Below, piece by piece: positions 45,601 to 57,265 of a DNA stretch of 64,000 bases. The position numbers and the translations under genes are program-made. The notes under the pieces are model-generated. The model was not told where the DNA came from and did not search any database. It saw only the letters and a list, made by a program, of their open reading frames with translations. The DNA comes from Xenopus tropicalis (taxonomy: Eukaryota; Chordata; Amphibia; Anura; Pipidae): NCBI RefSeq assembly GCF_000004195.4, contig NC_030682.2, positions 153,637,510 to 153,701,509 on the forward strand, given 5' to 3'. Within the stretch, counting starts at the first letter, position 1. Each line of letters starts with the position of its first letter.

Positions 45601-46268
45601 GGGGGTCCCGGCCTGGCTGAATAGGAAACAGAGGGCAGGTTTGGGGGTGCATTTGGGGGGGGGTTTGGGGTCCCCGCCTGCCTGAATAGGAAACAGAGGG
45701 CAGGTTTGGGGGGGGCAGAGGTGTATTTGGGGGGGTTTGGGGGTCCCCGGCCTGCCTGAATAGGAAACAGAGGGCAGGTTTGGGGGTGTATTTGGGGGGG
45801 GGGGTTTGGGGGTCCCCGCCTGCCTGAATAGGAAACAGAGGGACAGGTTTGGGGGGGGCAGAGGTGTATTTGGGGGGGCAGAGGTGCATTTGGGGGTCCT
45901 GGCCTGGCTGAATAGGAAACAGAGGGGCAGGTTTGGGGGGGGCAGAGGTGTATTTGGGGGGGCAGAGGTGCATTTGGGGGTCCTGGCCTGGCTGAATAGG
46001 AAACAGAGGGGCAGGTTTGGGGGGGGCAGAGGTGTATTTGGGGGGGCAGAGGTGCATTTGGGGGTCCTGGCCTGGCTGAATAGGAAACAGAGGGGCAGGT
46101 TTGGGGGGGGCAGAGGTGTATTTGGGGGGGCAGAGGTGCATTTGGGGGTCCTGGCCTGGCTGAATAGGAAACAGAGGGCAGGTTTGGGGGTGTATTTGGG
46201 GGGGGGTTTGGGGGTCCCCGTCTGCCTGAATAGGAAACAGAGGGGCAGGTTTGGGGGGCAGTGAGGTG
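42626..46268 (+). repeat. ~62-bp minisatellite with 951-bp duplication
   Basis: About 58 copies of a unit with CTGCCTGAATAGGAAACAGA, GGGTGGATTTGGGGGGCAGA and GGTGCATTTGGGGGTACCGG. Left copies carry GGGTGGATTT or GGGTGGGTTT; right copies carry GGGCAGGTTT and GGCCTGGCTGAATAGG. A block is duplicated with a 951-bp shift: sequence at about 43262-44170 recurs at 44213-45121, including the odd segment GGTTCATTTGGGGGTGGGCT (43981 and 44932). The stop-free minus frame of about 1,276 codons is a product of the repeat. Confidence 0.94.
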
Positions 46269-46740
46269 CTGGGGCAAGGAAAGGGCCACAGAGTAATACT
46301 CGTTAGTACTATTGTGCTGCTTTCACATTATGGAGAGTAAATAGGAGGGAATCGCTAGATGAGCGCAATCCGAGTGATTCCGGAAAGGTCCGAATGCTCC
46401 AATGGCTTTTCCTTCCATCCCGACGCCCCATTGAGTCCCAATTGGCTGATTTCTTTCCATAAAAAATAAACTCCTCCCCCTGAATCACCGTGGGGTCGGC
46501 GTCTTCTCCTCGAACGTCCGCAAAGAATCTCAAAGCTTTTTTTTTTCTTTTTCTTTTTTTTTTTTAATCTAAAAAGTCCTTTTCTGGCAAATTCTTATCT
46601 ACGCTGAGCTGCAGGCAATGCATAACATGATACATGGAAATATCAAAAGTACCCCCCCCCCTCTGCCGGAAGGGCTGCCGCTGGCAGGCTAAGGGTTAAA
46701 GCTGCAGTGCATGTGGTACATTCGGGAAACGCCCCTCCCT
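46269..46740. other. Intergenic with a polypyrimidine tract
   Basis: Single-copy except a T/C tract at about 46538-46566. No gene recognised. Confidence 0.5.
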
Positions 46741-47615
46741 CTGCTTCCAGGAACCGTGTGCCCCTCCCCACAGATCCCTGTGCCCCTCCCTACAGACCCC
46801 TATGCCCCTCCCCACAGATCCCTGTGCCCCTCCCTACAGACCCCTATGCCCCTCCCCACAGATCCCTGTGCCCCTCCCTACAGATCCTTGTGCCCCTCCC
46901 TACAGATTCCTGTGCCCCTCCCCACAGATCCCTGTGCCCCTCCCTACAGACCCCTATGCCCCTCCCCACAGATCCCTGTGCCCCTCCCTACAGACCCCTA
47001 TGCCCCTCCCCACAGATCCCTGTGCCCCTCCCTACAGATCCCTGTGCCCCTCCCTACAGATTCCTGTGCCCCTCCCTACAGATCCCTGTGCCCCTCCCCA
47101 CAGATCCCTGTGCCCCTCCCTACAGACCCCTATGCCCTTCCCCACAGATCCCTGTGCCCCTCCCTACAGACCCCTATGCCCCTCCCCACAGATCCCTGTG
47201 CCCCTCCCTACAGATCCCTGTGCCCCTCCCTACAGATTCCTGTGCCCCTCCCCACAGACCCCTGTGCCCCTGGCACTGCCCCTCCCTATAGATCCCTGTG
47301 CCCCTCCCTATAGATCCCTGTGCCCCTCCCAACAGATCCCTGTGCCCCTCCCTATAGATCCCTGTGCCCCTCCCTACAGATCCCTGTGCCCCTGGCACTG
47401 CCCCTCCCTACAGATCCCTGTGCCCCTGGCACTGCCCCTCCCTACAGATCCCTGTGCCCCTGGCACTGCCCCTCCCTACAGATCCCTGTGCCCCTGGCAC
47501 TGCCCCTCCCTACAGATCCCTGTGCCCCTGGCACTGCCCCTCCCTACAGATTCCTGTGCCCCTGGCACTGCCCCTCCCTACAGATCCCTGTGCCCCTGGC
47601 ACTGCCCTTCCCTCA
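46741..47615 (+). repeat. 22-bp minisatellite changing to 34-bp units
   Basis: About 25 copies of CAGATCCCTGTGCCCCTCCC followed by TA or CA. From about 47260 units gain TGGCACTGCCCC to become 34 bp (CCCTGTGCCCCTGGCACTGC), with about seven copies to the right end. The longer unit clearly derives from the shorter by one insertion that was then amplified. Confidence 0.93.
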
Positions 47616-48075
47616 CCTGCAGGGGGCAGCTCTGACCATCCACTCTCATTGGCTGTTACTGAATATTGGCCGTACTATCCCATGTCTTGGCTGTGCTCTT
47701 ACCCTCCCTGTGGGTGTAAGGGGGGCACACAGGGGATTTTGGGGCTAAAACGTCTGCAGATGCCAAGTGGGGAAACGCTGGGCCCCAATATGTAACTGCT
47801 CTCCCTGTACCTATAGATATATGGGTCTGAGCCCCACATTCCCCTGGGGTGAATATATCCGGTCGGACCCCCTTGGCCAGAGCAGAATGGGCTGCAGGGA
47901 AGGCCGGTTGGAAGCAAAGGGGGCGCCAGTAATGCACTGAGAGTGGTGGGGTTCCCCCGGCAGACATGCACTGCTGCCCCCCCTTTTCCCCAAAAAAGCC
48001 CATAATCCCTGATATTAGAATAATTGAGGCAGTACCTGATTGCTCAGAATCACCGCATCCCTACAAACTGCATGC

Positions 48076-48106
<31 letters not shown>

Positions 48107-50170
48107 GAGTATCATCGTTATTATTATTATTGCTTCTTCTTCCGCTCGGGAATATATTGCAACTAAGCACTAACATTTGGCAAAAACCCCCAAACCCTAC
48201 AAAATTGGCATAGATTCCAGAATGTGGCATGCAAAAGTACCCCAAAGTACCGCGGGCCGGCCCCCCAGCCCCCCCGGCCCCCCGGCGCTCTCCCTAAGCT
48301 TATTATGGGTTAACCCTTCCCTATCGCCCCTTTGCCGTGTCTCTAACCAAATAAAAGTGGCTAATGCTTTGGCATAGTGGTGGGATCCGGGCCCAGCCGC
48401 CCGCGCTCTGATCATTCCCAGGAAGAATTTGGTGGCGTTTAGGTTAAAATGAAGCTTATTGCTGGGCAAAACTGATCCAAACCCTTACGGAGAGGGCAAA
48501 GCGGGCGAAGCGTCGCGGGCAGAGAGATGCGCCGATTGGGTTTGCTGGTGCCGCTCGGGCGCATCCCCCCAATATTAAGTGCAATTGAAAAGCAAGCGAG
48601 ACCCCAACGTGCAACGGGTCTCGTTCCTATGAAACGGGACTAAATTCCCCTGCGCGGGGGGCACGGCCCTGGCACTGCCCAGGCACCGAATACTGACGTT
48701 TCCAGCTACAAATTCAAGTGAGAAGTTTTGCCCCCGGCAATTGAATTTAGCCCCCAGGAAGTGGCAGATTAAGAGGAAACTGGACGAGTGATATTAAATG
48801 AAACAATATCAGGATTTTACCCCTTTGCTGCCATGGGGGGAAAAGTTACCCCATTAACTGCCCCACAGAGCAAGTTGTGTAGCTTGGCCACCCCAGACTC
48901 AGGGGTATTAGTGATCCAATGGGTGCAGTTGTTACCCCCTATAATGGTGTCTCCTACAGGACCAGAACCTTGGCTCCTGGGTCAGTGGCTGAAGGAACGT
49001 CCCAACCCGTTCTGATCTGACTTCAAGGGGAAGTTAAACCTCTATGTAAGGAATCTCTGCTGGGGCAGGTGTGAGGGCTACGGTGGCATCAGCAGTGCCC
49101 GGAACAGTCCAGCTCCCAGGGTGCTTTGGGTTGGGATACAAGGAAGGGAGACCCTGTTGGCTCTGATTGGCTACAAAGGAAGAACTGTATGTTGGAGAAG
49201 TCTCTTGACTAATAAGCACCGGGATCTCCAGATCCTCTCTTCTGATTGGCTGGGGCTGTACTATTATGGGATTAGTAGCCATTCTTACAAAAGAACAGAG
49301 CTTGTTACTGCCCCCTCGGTGGTACCATCTGCCCCAGTAAGAGCCCTCACTGCCCAGTAATGACCCCAAACCATGAGAGGAACCAAGGAAGGAAGTGGGT
49401 TCTGTTCTCTTGGGGCTCATTCTACCCCAGCATCGCCGCCCAACCTGACTCTCTTGGGGGGATAGGGGTTGGCAGCAACGGGGAGACCCCAATAGTTTCA
49501 TTTAATAGACGTGTCCCCCAGTGACCAGGAAGTAGATCAAAACCATAAATGGGAATCCATTTCTTTCAGATCTTATGGCCCCATTCTGATCCTTTGGGTC
49601 AAGTTACACTGATCTGCCCCTAAAATTCCCCCTTTGGCTCATAGGGGACCCCCTGTCAGGTCTGTTCATCAAGGCTGATGGGATGTTCTGCAGTTTCCCA
49701 TAATGCTTTGCCAGATATGCCATCCTGTCCTGTCTGAAGCCTTTTGCCCCCCTGCCCCAGGGGCGAGTCCATCACTCTGTGACTTGTGGTGGCAGAGGGG
49801 CAGGTAAGGAGGGTAGGGGGGCACCGGCAGTGAATGTGATGAATAGATACACAGGGGCCACACCTAAATCTCATGCAGGATCACATGCTCCTCCCATGCA
49901 AAGACCCCCTTGTCCCTTAGCCCCGGGGTCCCCCAATCTCTAAGCACTCAGGGTGGAATAAAAGATAATAAAAGATCTATTGGGAGGAATATTCCATAGA
50001 GACTGTGTCTTCTATGTGACTATCATCCCCTTATTTGTGTACAGGGGGCGCTGTTCTGTTGCAGCACCAGAGGAAAAATACCAGTTTGCTTTTACTGGTG
50101 AGAACTGGTACTGCAACTAATATTCTTTCAGCTATTTATCAAATGATTTTAACCGCAATAAGTTATTAAT
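47616..50170. other. Intergenic, mostly single-copy, no gene found
   Basis: The longest single-copy stretch between CYP11B and scrt1. I read both strands and found no exon with recognisable family motifs. A TTA/ATT microsatellite lies at about 48074-48134. Part may be distal 3' UTR of scrt1, which is transcribed towards it, but nothing shows this. Confidence 0.5.
48074..48134 (+). repeat. (ATT)n microsatellite, interrupted
   Basis: About ten uninterrupted ATT triplets, then ATATGAGTATCATCG, then about five more. Confidence 0.85.
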
Positions 50171-53100
50171 ATTAATACTGGCACAGTCAGGGCCCTACCC
50201 ATGCGTAATACTGGCACAGTCAGGGCCCTACCCATGCGTAATACTGGCACAGTCAGGACCCTACCCATGCGTAATACTGGCACAGTCAGGACCCTACCCA
50301 TGCGTAATACTGGCACAGTCAGGGCCCTACCCATGCATAATACTGGCACAGTCAGGGCCCTACCCATGCATAATACTGGCACAGTCAGGACCCTACCCAT
50401 GCGTAATACTGGCACAGTCAGGGCCCTACCCATGCATAATACTGGCACAGTCAGGGCCCTACCCATGCATAATACTGGCACAGTCAGGACCCTACCCATG
50501 CGTAATACTGGCAATGTCAGGGCCCTACCCATGCGTAATACTGGCACAGTCAGGGCCCTACCCATGCGTAATACTGGCACAGTCAGGGCCCTACCCATGC
50601 GTAATACTGGCACAGTCAGGGTCCTACCCATGCGTAATACTGGGACAGTCAGGGCCCTACCCATGCGTAATACTGGCACAGTCAGGGCCCTACCCATGCG
50701 TAATACTGGCACAGTCAGGGCCCTACCCATGCATAATACTGGCACAGTCAGGGCCCTACCCATGCGTAATACTGGCACAGTCAGGGCCCTACCCATGCGT
50801 AATACTGGGGCAGTCAGGGTCCTACCCATGCGTATTACTGGCACAGTCAGGGCCCTACCCATGCGTAACACTGGCACAGTCAGGGCCCTACCCATGCGTA
50901 ATACTGGCACAGTCAGGGCCCTACCCATGCGTAATACTGGCACAGTCAGGGCCCTACCCCATGCGTAATACTGGAGCAGTCAGGGCCCTACCCCATGCGT
51001 AATACTGGCGCAGTCAGGGCCCTACCCATGCGTAATACTGGCACAGTCAGGACCCTACCCATGCGTAATACTGGCACAGTCAGGGCCCTACCCATGCGTA
51101 ATACTGGCACAGTCAGGGCCCTACCCATGCGTAATACTGGCGCAGTCAGGGCCCTACCCATGCGTAATACTGGCACAGTCAGGGCCCTACCCATGCGTAA
51201 TACTGGCACAGTCAGGGCCCTACCCATGCGTAATACTGGTACAGTCAGGGCCCTACCCATGCGTATTACTGGCACAGTCAGGGCCCTACCCATGCGTAAT
51301 ACTGGCACAGTCAGGGCCCTACCCATGCGTATTACTGGCACAGTCAGGGCCCTACCCATGCGTAATACTGGCACAGTCAGGGCCCTACCCATGCGTATTA
51401 CTGGCACAGTCAGGGCCCTACCCATGCGTAATACTGGCACAGTCAGGGCCCTACCCATGCGTATTACTGGCACAGTCAGGGCCCTACCCATGCGTAATAC
51501 TGGCACAGTCAGGGCCCTACCCATGCGTAACACTGGCACAGTCAGGGCCCTACCCATGCGTATTACTGGCGCAGTCAGGGCCCTACCCATGAGTAATACT
51601 GGCACAGTCAGGGCCCTACCCATGCGTAACACTGGCACAGTCAGGGCCCTACCCATGTGTAACACTGGCACAGTCAGGGTCCTACCCATGCGTATTACTG
51701 GCGCAGTCAGGGCCCTACCCAATGCGTAATACTGGCACAGTCAGGGCCCTACCCATGCGTAACACTGGCACAGTCAGGGTCCTACCCATGCGTAATACTG
51801 GCACAGTCAGGGCCCTACCCATGCGTATTACTGGCGCAGTCAGGGCCCTACCCATGTGTATTGCTGGCACAGTCAGGGCCCTACCCATGCGTAATACTGG
51901 CACAGTCAGAGCCCTACCCATGCGTAATACTGGTACAGTCAGGGCCCTACCCATGCGTATTACTGGCACAGTCAGGGCCCTACCCATGCGTAATACTGGC
52001 ACAGTCAGGGCCCTACCCATGCGTATTACTGGCACAGTCAGGGCCCTACCCATGCGTAATACTGGCACAGTCAGGGCCCTACCCATGCGTATTACTGGCA
52101 CAGTCAGGGCCCTACCCATGCGTAATACTGGCACAGTCAGGGCCCTACCCATGCGTATTACTGGCACAGTCAGGGCCCTACCCATGCGTAATACTGGCAC
52201 AGTCAGGGCCCTACCCATGCGTAACACTGGCACAGTCAGGGCCCTACCCATGCGTATTACTGGCGCAGTCAGGGCCCTACCCATGCGTAATACTGGCACA
52301 GTCAGGGCCCTACCCATGCGTAACACTGGCACAGTCAGGGCCCTACCCATGTGTAACACTGGCACAGTCAGGGTCCTACCCATGCGTATTACTGGCGCAG
52401 TCAGGGCCCTACCCAATGCGTAATACTGGCACAGTCAGGGCCCTACCCATGCGTAACACTGGCACAGTCAGGGTCCTACCCATGCGTAATACTGGCACAG
52501 TCAGGGCCCTACCCATGCGTATTACTGGCGCAGTCAGGGCCCTACCCATGTGTATTGCTGGCACAGTCAGGGCCCTACCCATGCGTAATACTGGCACAGT
52601 CAGAGCCCTACCCATGCGTAATACTGGCACAGTCAGGGCCCTACCCATGCGTATTACTGGCGCAGTCAGGGCCCTACCCATGTGTATTACTGGCACAGTC
52701 AGGGCCCTACCCATGCGTAATACTGGCACAGTCAGAGCCCTACCCATGCGTAATACTGGCACAGTCAGGGCCCTACCCATGCGTAATACTGGCACAGTCA
52801 GGGCCCTACCCATGCGTAACACTGGCACAGTCAGGGCCCTACCCATGCGTAATACTGGCACAGACAGAGCCCTACCCATGCGTAATACTGGTACAGTCAG
52901 GGCCCTACCCATGCGTAATACTGGTGCAGTCAGGGCCCTACCCATGAGTAATACTGGCACAGTCAGGGCCCTACCCATGCGTAACACTGGCACAGTCAGG
53001 GCCCTACCCATGCGTAACACTGGCACAGTCAGGGCCCTACCCATGCGTAATACTGGCGCAGTCAGGGCCCTACCCATGTGTATTACTGGCGCAGTCAGGG

Positions 53101-53765
53101 CCCTACCCATGCGTAATACTGGTGCAGTCAGGGCCCTACCCATGAGTAATACTGGCACAGTCAGGGCCCTACCCATGCGTAACACTGGCACAGTCAGGGC
53201 CCTACCCATGCGTAACACTGGCACAGTCAGGGCCCTACCCATGCGTAATACTGGCGCAGTCAGGGCCCTACCCATGTGTATTATTGGCGCAGTCAGGGCC
53301 CTACCCATGCGTAATACTGGCACAGTCAGGGCCCTACCCATGTGTAACAATGGCACAGTCAGGGCCCTATCCATGTGTAACAATGGCACAGTCAGGGCCC
53401 TACCCATGCGTATTACTGGCGCAGTCAGGGCCCTACCCATGCGTAATACTGGCACAGTCAGGGCCCTACCCATGTGTAACACTGGCACAGTCAGGGCCCT
53501 ACCCATGAGTAACACTGGCACAGTCAGGGCCCTACCCATGAGTAATACTGGCACAGTCAGGGCCCTACCCATGTGTAACACTGGCACAGTCAGGGCCCTA
53601 CCCATGTGTAACACTGGCACAGTCAGGGCCCTACCCATGTGTAACACTGGCACAGTCAGGGCCCTACCCATGCGTAACACTGGCACAGTCAGGGCCCTAC
53701 CCATGAGTAATACTGGCACAGTCAGGGCCCTACCCATGCGTAATACTGGCGCAGTCAGGGCCTTT
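50171..53765 (+). repeat. 33-bp minisatellite, ~109 copies, with 694-bp duplication
   Basis: The unit is CTACCCATGCGTAATACTGG followed by CACAGTCAGGGCC. Variants are GTATTACTGG, GTAACACTGG, CATGTGTAA, CATGAGTAA, GGCGCAG and TCAGGACC. A one-base insertion (CCCAATGCG) at about 51720 and again at 52414 marks a tandem duplication of 694 bp (21 units plus one base). As 33 is a multiple of three and the unit has no stops in most frames, long frames (up to 655 codons) run on both strands. Confidence 0.95.
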
Positions 53766-53833
53766 TGTTGTAATTGGGAAATATCTATGGTTTTCACTAT
53801 TTCTTGCTCAAAACTGGGCAAAATGTGAGAACG

Positions 53834-54045
53834 AAACCAAAGCCATTTCCTACTTCCTGATCCCAAAGAGCAAAGACAAACAAAGCAGCAGCCAATGAAA
53901 AAGCCTCTGTATTCCTGATCCCAAAGAGCAAAGACAAACAATAGGCTCTGGTCAGGGGGACGGGAGGGGTTTATTTAGACAGAGGCTTTTCTGATTGGTT
54001 GGACTTTGCTCTTTGGGATCAGGAAGTAGAAAATGGCTGTAGTTT
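53834..54045. mobile_element. Foldback (MITE-like) element
   Basis: Inverted arms: AAGCCATTTCCTACTTCCTG then ATCCCAAAGAGCAAAG on the left (from ~53840), and CTTTGCTCTTTGGGATCAGG then AAGTAGAAAATGGCTG on the right (ending ~54042). Similarity continues inwards (AAAAGCCTCTGT / ACAGAGGCTTTT). An internal direct copy of TTCCTGATCCCAAAGAGCAA occurs at about 53912. It carries no open frame. It directly abuts the 33-bp array. Confidence 0.6.
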
Positions 54046-54766
54046 AGATATATATGAATAGCGTTGATGAACAGACACGTACGAGCCCTTGTAAGGAACA
54101 TGGACTCCCCATGCATCTGGCCCAATAACACTGTGCTGGTCCTACTACCTACCTACCTACCTTCCCAATGTCCCTGGAGATGCTTTAGCGTGACCTGGGC
54201 CCCTCGCCCTCCCACCTCTCGTATTGGAAATCTACACAAGAGAGCACTGAAAGTGACCAACCGCAGGCCTTTCCCTGCCAACCAGCAACTAAAAAGCTAG
54301 AGAAACCCCAATGTACCCCTAGAAACCCGGCTGCCCCTGCGCCCCACCCTGCGCCCCAATATACCATAGAGGCCATGTTCTCTGACAGTTTTGACGTTAA
54401 TACAAACCTATTCGTGTAAAATATTCCGCTATTCGTCATAACATAAATATTAACGCCAAAAGGGTCGGGGGGGGGAGCAGAACCTCGTCCCACCCAAGTC
54501 AATTAGTAGCAATTAGGAAGAACATGAACAAGTACCCGACTTCCATTTCAAAACCTAAATAAAGAGAGAGAATGCCAACCATGCCCACCCACTGCCAACC
54601 TCTCGCAGGAGGCTCCGTGCCCCCCGGGAAAGAAATTACCAGCACCGGGTTCCGCAGGTTGGTGACCGCGGGCAACAGAAAAGGTGAGTTTCCTTCCCCC
54701 GGGGGGCAGCTGTGATTCCGGAGCACCCAAAGGAGCTGGCGTTGGGCGGCGACGGTGTTGGGCGCC
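54046..54766 (-). other. Presumed scrt1 3' UTR
   Basis: Single-copy sequence directly downstream of the scrt1 stop codon. No clear AATAAA is seen on the minus strand until TTTATT at 53970-53975 (plus), inside the foldback element. The UTR end is therefore not fixed. Confidence 0.4.
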
Positions 54767-55491
54767 TCAGTCCTCCAGGGGGCTCATGGGGGGCACGGCT
54801 CCCTTGAAGCAGGCCGACTCGTAGTGCTTGTTTAGGTAGGACTTGAGCGCGAAGGTCTTGCTGCAGCGTTTGCACTTGTAGTGTTTGAAGGCCGAGTGGG
54901 TCTGCATGTGTGCGCGGAGGTTGGAGCGGTCGGCGAAGGCTTTGCCGCAGTGGGCGCAGCCGAAGGGCTTCTCCCCCGTGTGGGACCTCATGTGACCCTG
55001 AAGGAGCCACGGGCGGCTGAAGGCCTTTCCGCAGGTCTCACACTTGTGCTTGAGGTCGTGGGTGAGAAGGTGCATGGCCATGGCCGGCATGGACACGTAG
55101 ACCTTGCCACAGGTGGGGCACTTCTTGGCGAGCTTGCTGTCCAGGCTGCGGTGGGTCTGCTTGTGGCGGCTCAGGTTGGAAGACGTGGCGTAGCTCTTGC
55201 CGCACTCGCTGCAGCTGTGCCTCTGGATAGAGCGCCCCCCGCTCAGCACCTTGCGCCGAGACCGCCCGTCCGTGATGAAGAAGGCGTCCACCGAGTAGCC
55301 CTCGCTGACGGCCGCGTCCCCGTTGATGTAGCCGCCGGTGATCTCAGAGCGAGGGCTGTCGGGGGGCTCCGAGTCCGCCGCTCCGTATTCGCTGTGAACC
55401 GTAGTGTAGAGTGCGTCTGGGGAGGGGACCTTGATGGCCCCGTCGCTGTCGCCATCGTAGACGGAAGGGGCGATGTATTCGCTGAGGTACC
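54767..55491 (-). CDS. scrt1: Scratch family zinc-finger transcriptional repressor, exon 2 (5' partial)
   Basis: A single exon starting after acceptor GTGTTGCAG|GGTACC and ending at TGA 54767-54769; 240 codons here. Scratch proteins are Snail-superfamily repressors in nuclei of post-mitotic neurons that bind E-boxes. Seen: the conserved linker YINGDAAVSEGYSVDAFFIT and DGRSRRK; four C2H2 fingers beginning CSECGKSYATSSNLSRHKQT, CPTCGKVYVSMPAMAMHLLT, CETCGKAFSRPWLLQGHMRS and CAHCGKAFADRSNLRAHMQT; and a fifth finger CKRCSKTFALKSYLNKHYES ending in Cys. The YINGDAAVSEGY block and the C-terminal NKHYESACFKG match SCRT1 rather than SCRT2 as I remember them. The first exon, with the SNAG repression motif, is absent; intron 1 therefore runs beyond 64000 and would contain the satellite blocks at 55.9-63.2 kb, unless the assembly is wrong. 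The C-terminus after the last finger is short (AVPPMSPLED). Confidence 0.93.
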
Positions 55492-55799
55492 CTGCAACAC
55501 ACAACATGGCACAGTCACCCCAAAAATAGCAACCCCAAGTCATTTCTGTTGTGCCAGGCATAACCCAACTCAACTGGTATCATCCCAAAATATTACTGAT
55601 GCGCCAGAATGGGGGACCTGACGCCAACGCACTGGGATGGAGGAAATGGGAGGGGGTGGTGCCATGCAGGAAGTGCAGAATGGACATTGAAAGTAACTGG
55701 CTGAGACATAAAGGCGGGGCAGGAACTATATGAGTGACAGCTGTGTGGGTAAATGTAAGGTAACTACCTGGGGGGTAACAATCTGCCCCCACTTATACC
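55492..55799 (-). other. Proximal scrt1 intron 1, nothing recognised
   Basis: Single-copy sequence upstream of the scrt1 exon; no other exon seen. Confidence 0.5.
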
Positions 55800-56075
55800 C
55801 TTAATAGGGCTGCACTGGGCAAATCCATATTGGGGGAGGAGCCGGGGGTAGTTGTGGGTAATATACTTGGCTGTAGCAAACAATGCCAGGCAGCAGCACT
55901 AAGGGCAAATAGGGTATTGAGCTGTATTATATGGGGTATAGATTCATGGGGGGGGGTTATACTTAGTGGTATAGAGAAAGTACAGAGAAGAGCGACTAAG
56001 CTGATAAAGGGAATGGGCTCAGTTATGGAGAAAGGCTGGCCCAGTTGGGATTGGTTACACTGGGGGGGGGGCAGT
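55800..56075 (+). mobile_element. 3' fragment of a CR1/L2-type LINE, apparent founder of the satellite
   Basis: Plus-strand reading gives SKQCQAAALRANRVLSCI followed by IEKVQRRATKLIKGM and then, after a frame change, LAQLGLVTLG, the motif order of the C-terminal tail of CR1/L2-like reverse transcriptases. It differs from all array copies at diagnostic sites: GTACAGAGAAGAG (arrays GTACAGGGAAGAG) and TTATGGAGAAAGG (arrays TTATGGGGAAAGG). It is the only copy that retains upstream LINE sequence, including GTAGCAAACAATGCCAGGCA. It is truncated at both ends and broken by frameshifts, so it encodes no functional enzyme. Confidence 0.65.
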
Positions 56076-56896
56076 TAAGGGGGGGGGGTCACTATATATA
56101 AATATATAAGGGGGGGCAGTAATGAAATAGAGAAAGTACAGGGAAGAGCGATTAAGCTGATAAAGGGAATGGGCTCAGTTATGGGGAAAGGCTGGCCCAG
56201 TTGGGATTGGTTACACTGGGGGGGGGAAGGGGCAGTTAAGGGGGGGTCACTATATATAAATATATAAGGGGGGGCAGTAATGAAATAGAGAAAGTACAGG
56301 GAAGAGCGACTAAGCTGATAAAGGGAATGGGCTCAGTTATGGGGAAAGGCTGGCCCAGTTGGGATTGGTTACACTGGGGGGGGGGGCAGTTAAGGGGGGG
56401 TCACTATATATAAATATATAAGGGGGGGCAGTAATGAAATAGAGAAAGTACAGGGAAGAGCGACTAAGCTGATAAAGGGAATGGGCTCAGTTATGGGGAA
56501 AGGCTGGCCCAGTTGGGATTGGTTACACTGGGGGGGGGGGGCAGTTAAGGGGGGGTCACTATATATAAATATATAAGGGGGGGCAGTAATGAAATAGAGA
56601 AAGTACAGGGAAGAGCGACTAAGCTGATAAAGGGAATGGGCTCAGTTATGGGGAAAGGCTGGCCCAGTTGGGATTGGTTACACTGGGGGGGGGGCGGCAG
56701 TTAAGGGGGGGTCACTATATATAAATATATAAGGGGGGGGCAGTAATGAAATAGAGAAAGTACAGGGAAGAGCGACTAAGCTGATAAAGGGAATGGGCTC
56801 AGTTATGGGGAAAGGCTGGCCCAGTTGGGATTGGTTACACTGGGGGGGGGCAGTTAAGGGGGGGTCACTATATATATAAGGGGGGGCAGTAATGGG
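56076..56896 (+). repeat. LINE-tail satellite block 3, ~155-bp unit, forward
   Basis: About 5.5 copies in the same orientation as block 1, directly following the founder LINE fragment. The last copy is truncated after TAAGGGGGGGCAGTAATG and passes into single-copy DNA. Confidence 0.92.
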
Positions 56897-57265
56897 CTCA
56901 GTTCAATGCCAGTTCAGTTCCTATAAAGCTCAGTGACAAAGGATCCTTGAAATTTGTTTTCAAATGTTGCCAGCTGAGATTTATGAGACCCCCCCCCGGG
57001 GCAATTTCAGGCCCCCCCCCAGACAGAGTGACCTTGGGACAGTGAGACGTTATGGGATGAATGAGACTGCTGTTACTCAGAGTGAAAAGGAGACTGCTCT
57101 TTAGTCCCTGGGGAGACTCTCTCTGCGCTCACTCTCTCATTTCATTTACTGCAGAGTCTCTTGTCTCTCTCTCTGCCCAGCTGTCACTCTCCCGTCTCTT
57201 TCACTCAATTACTGGCTGGAACCTCATTTCTCCTAATCCCAAGGGGATCGTCAGAGGCGTTATTG
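56897..57265. other. Spacer between satellite blocks 3 and 4
   Basis: About 370 bp of single-copy DNA with no gene. It does not resemble the 37438-38522 spacer of the other inverted pair. Confidence 0.6.

Noticed and set aside
42459..46289. Open frame of about 1,276 codons on minus (and 1,189 in another frame)
   Set aside because: Wholly made of the 62-bp repeat; two frames are open at once and the peptide is a low-complexity repeat. No splice or start context.
51861..53941. 655- and 510-codon frames over the 33-bp array
   Set aside because: Unit length is a multiple of three and lacks stops; single-base insertions and variant pattern show no coding constraint.
54767..55491. SNAI or SCRT2 identity for the zinc-finger exon
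   Set aside because: Five fingers with the YINGDAAVSEGY block and NKHYESACFKG ending match SCRT1; Snail proteins lack these.
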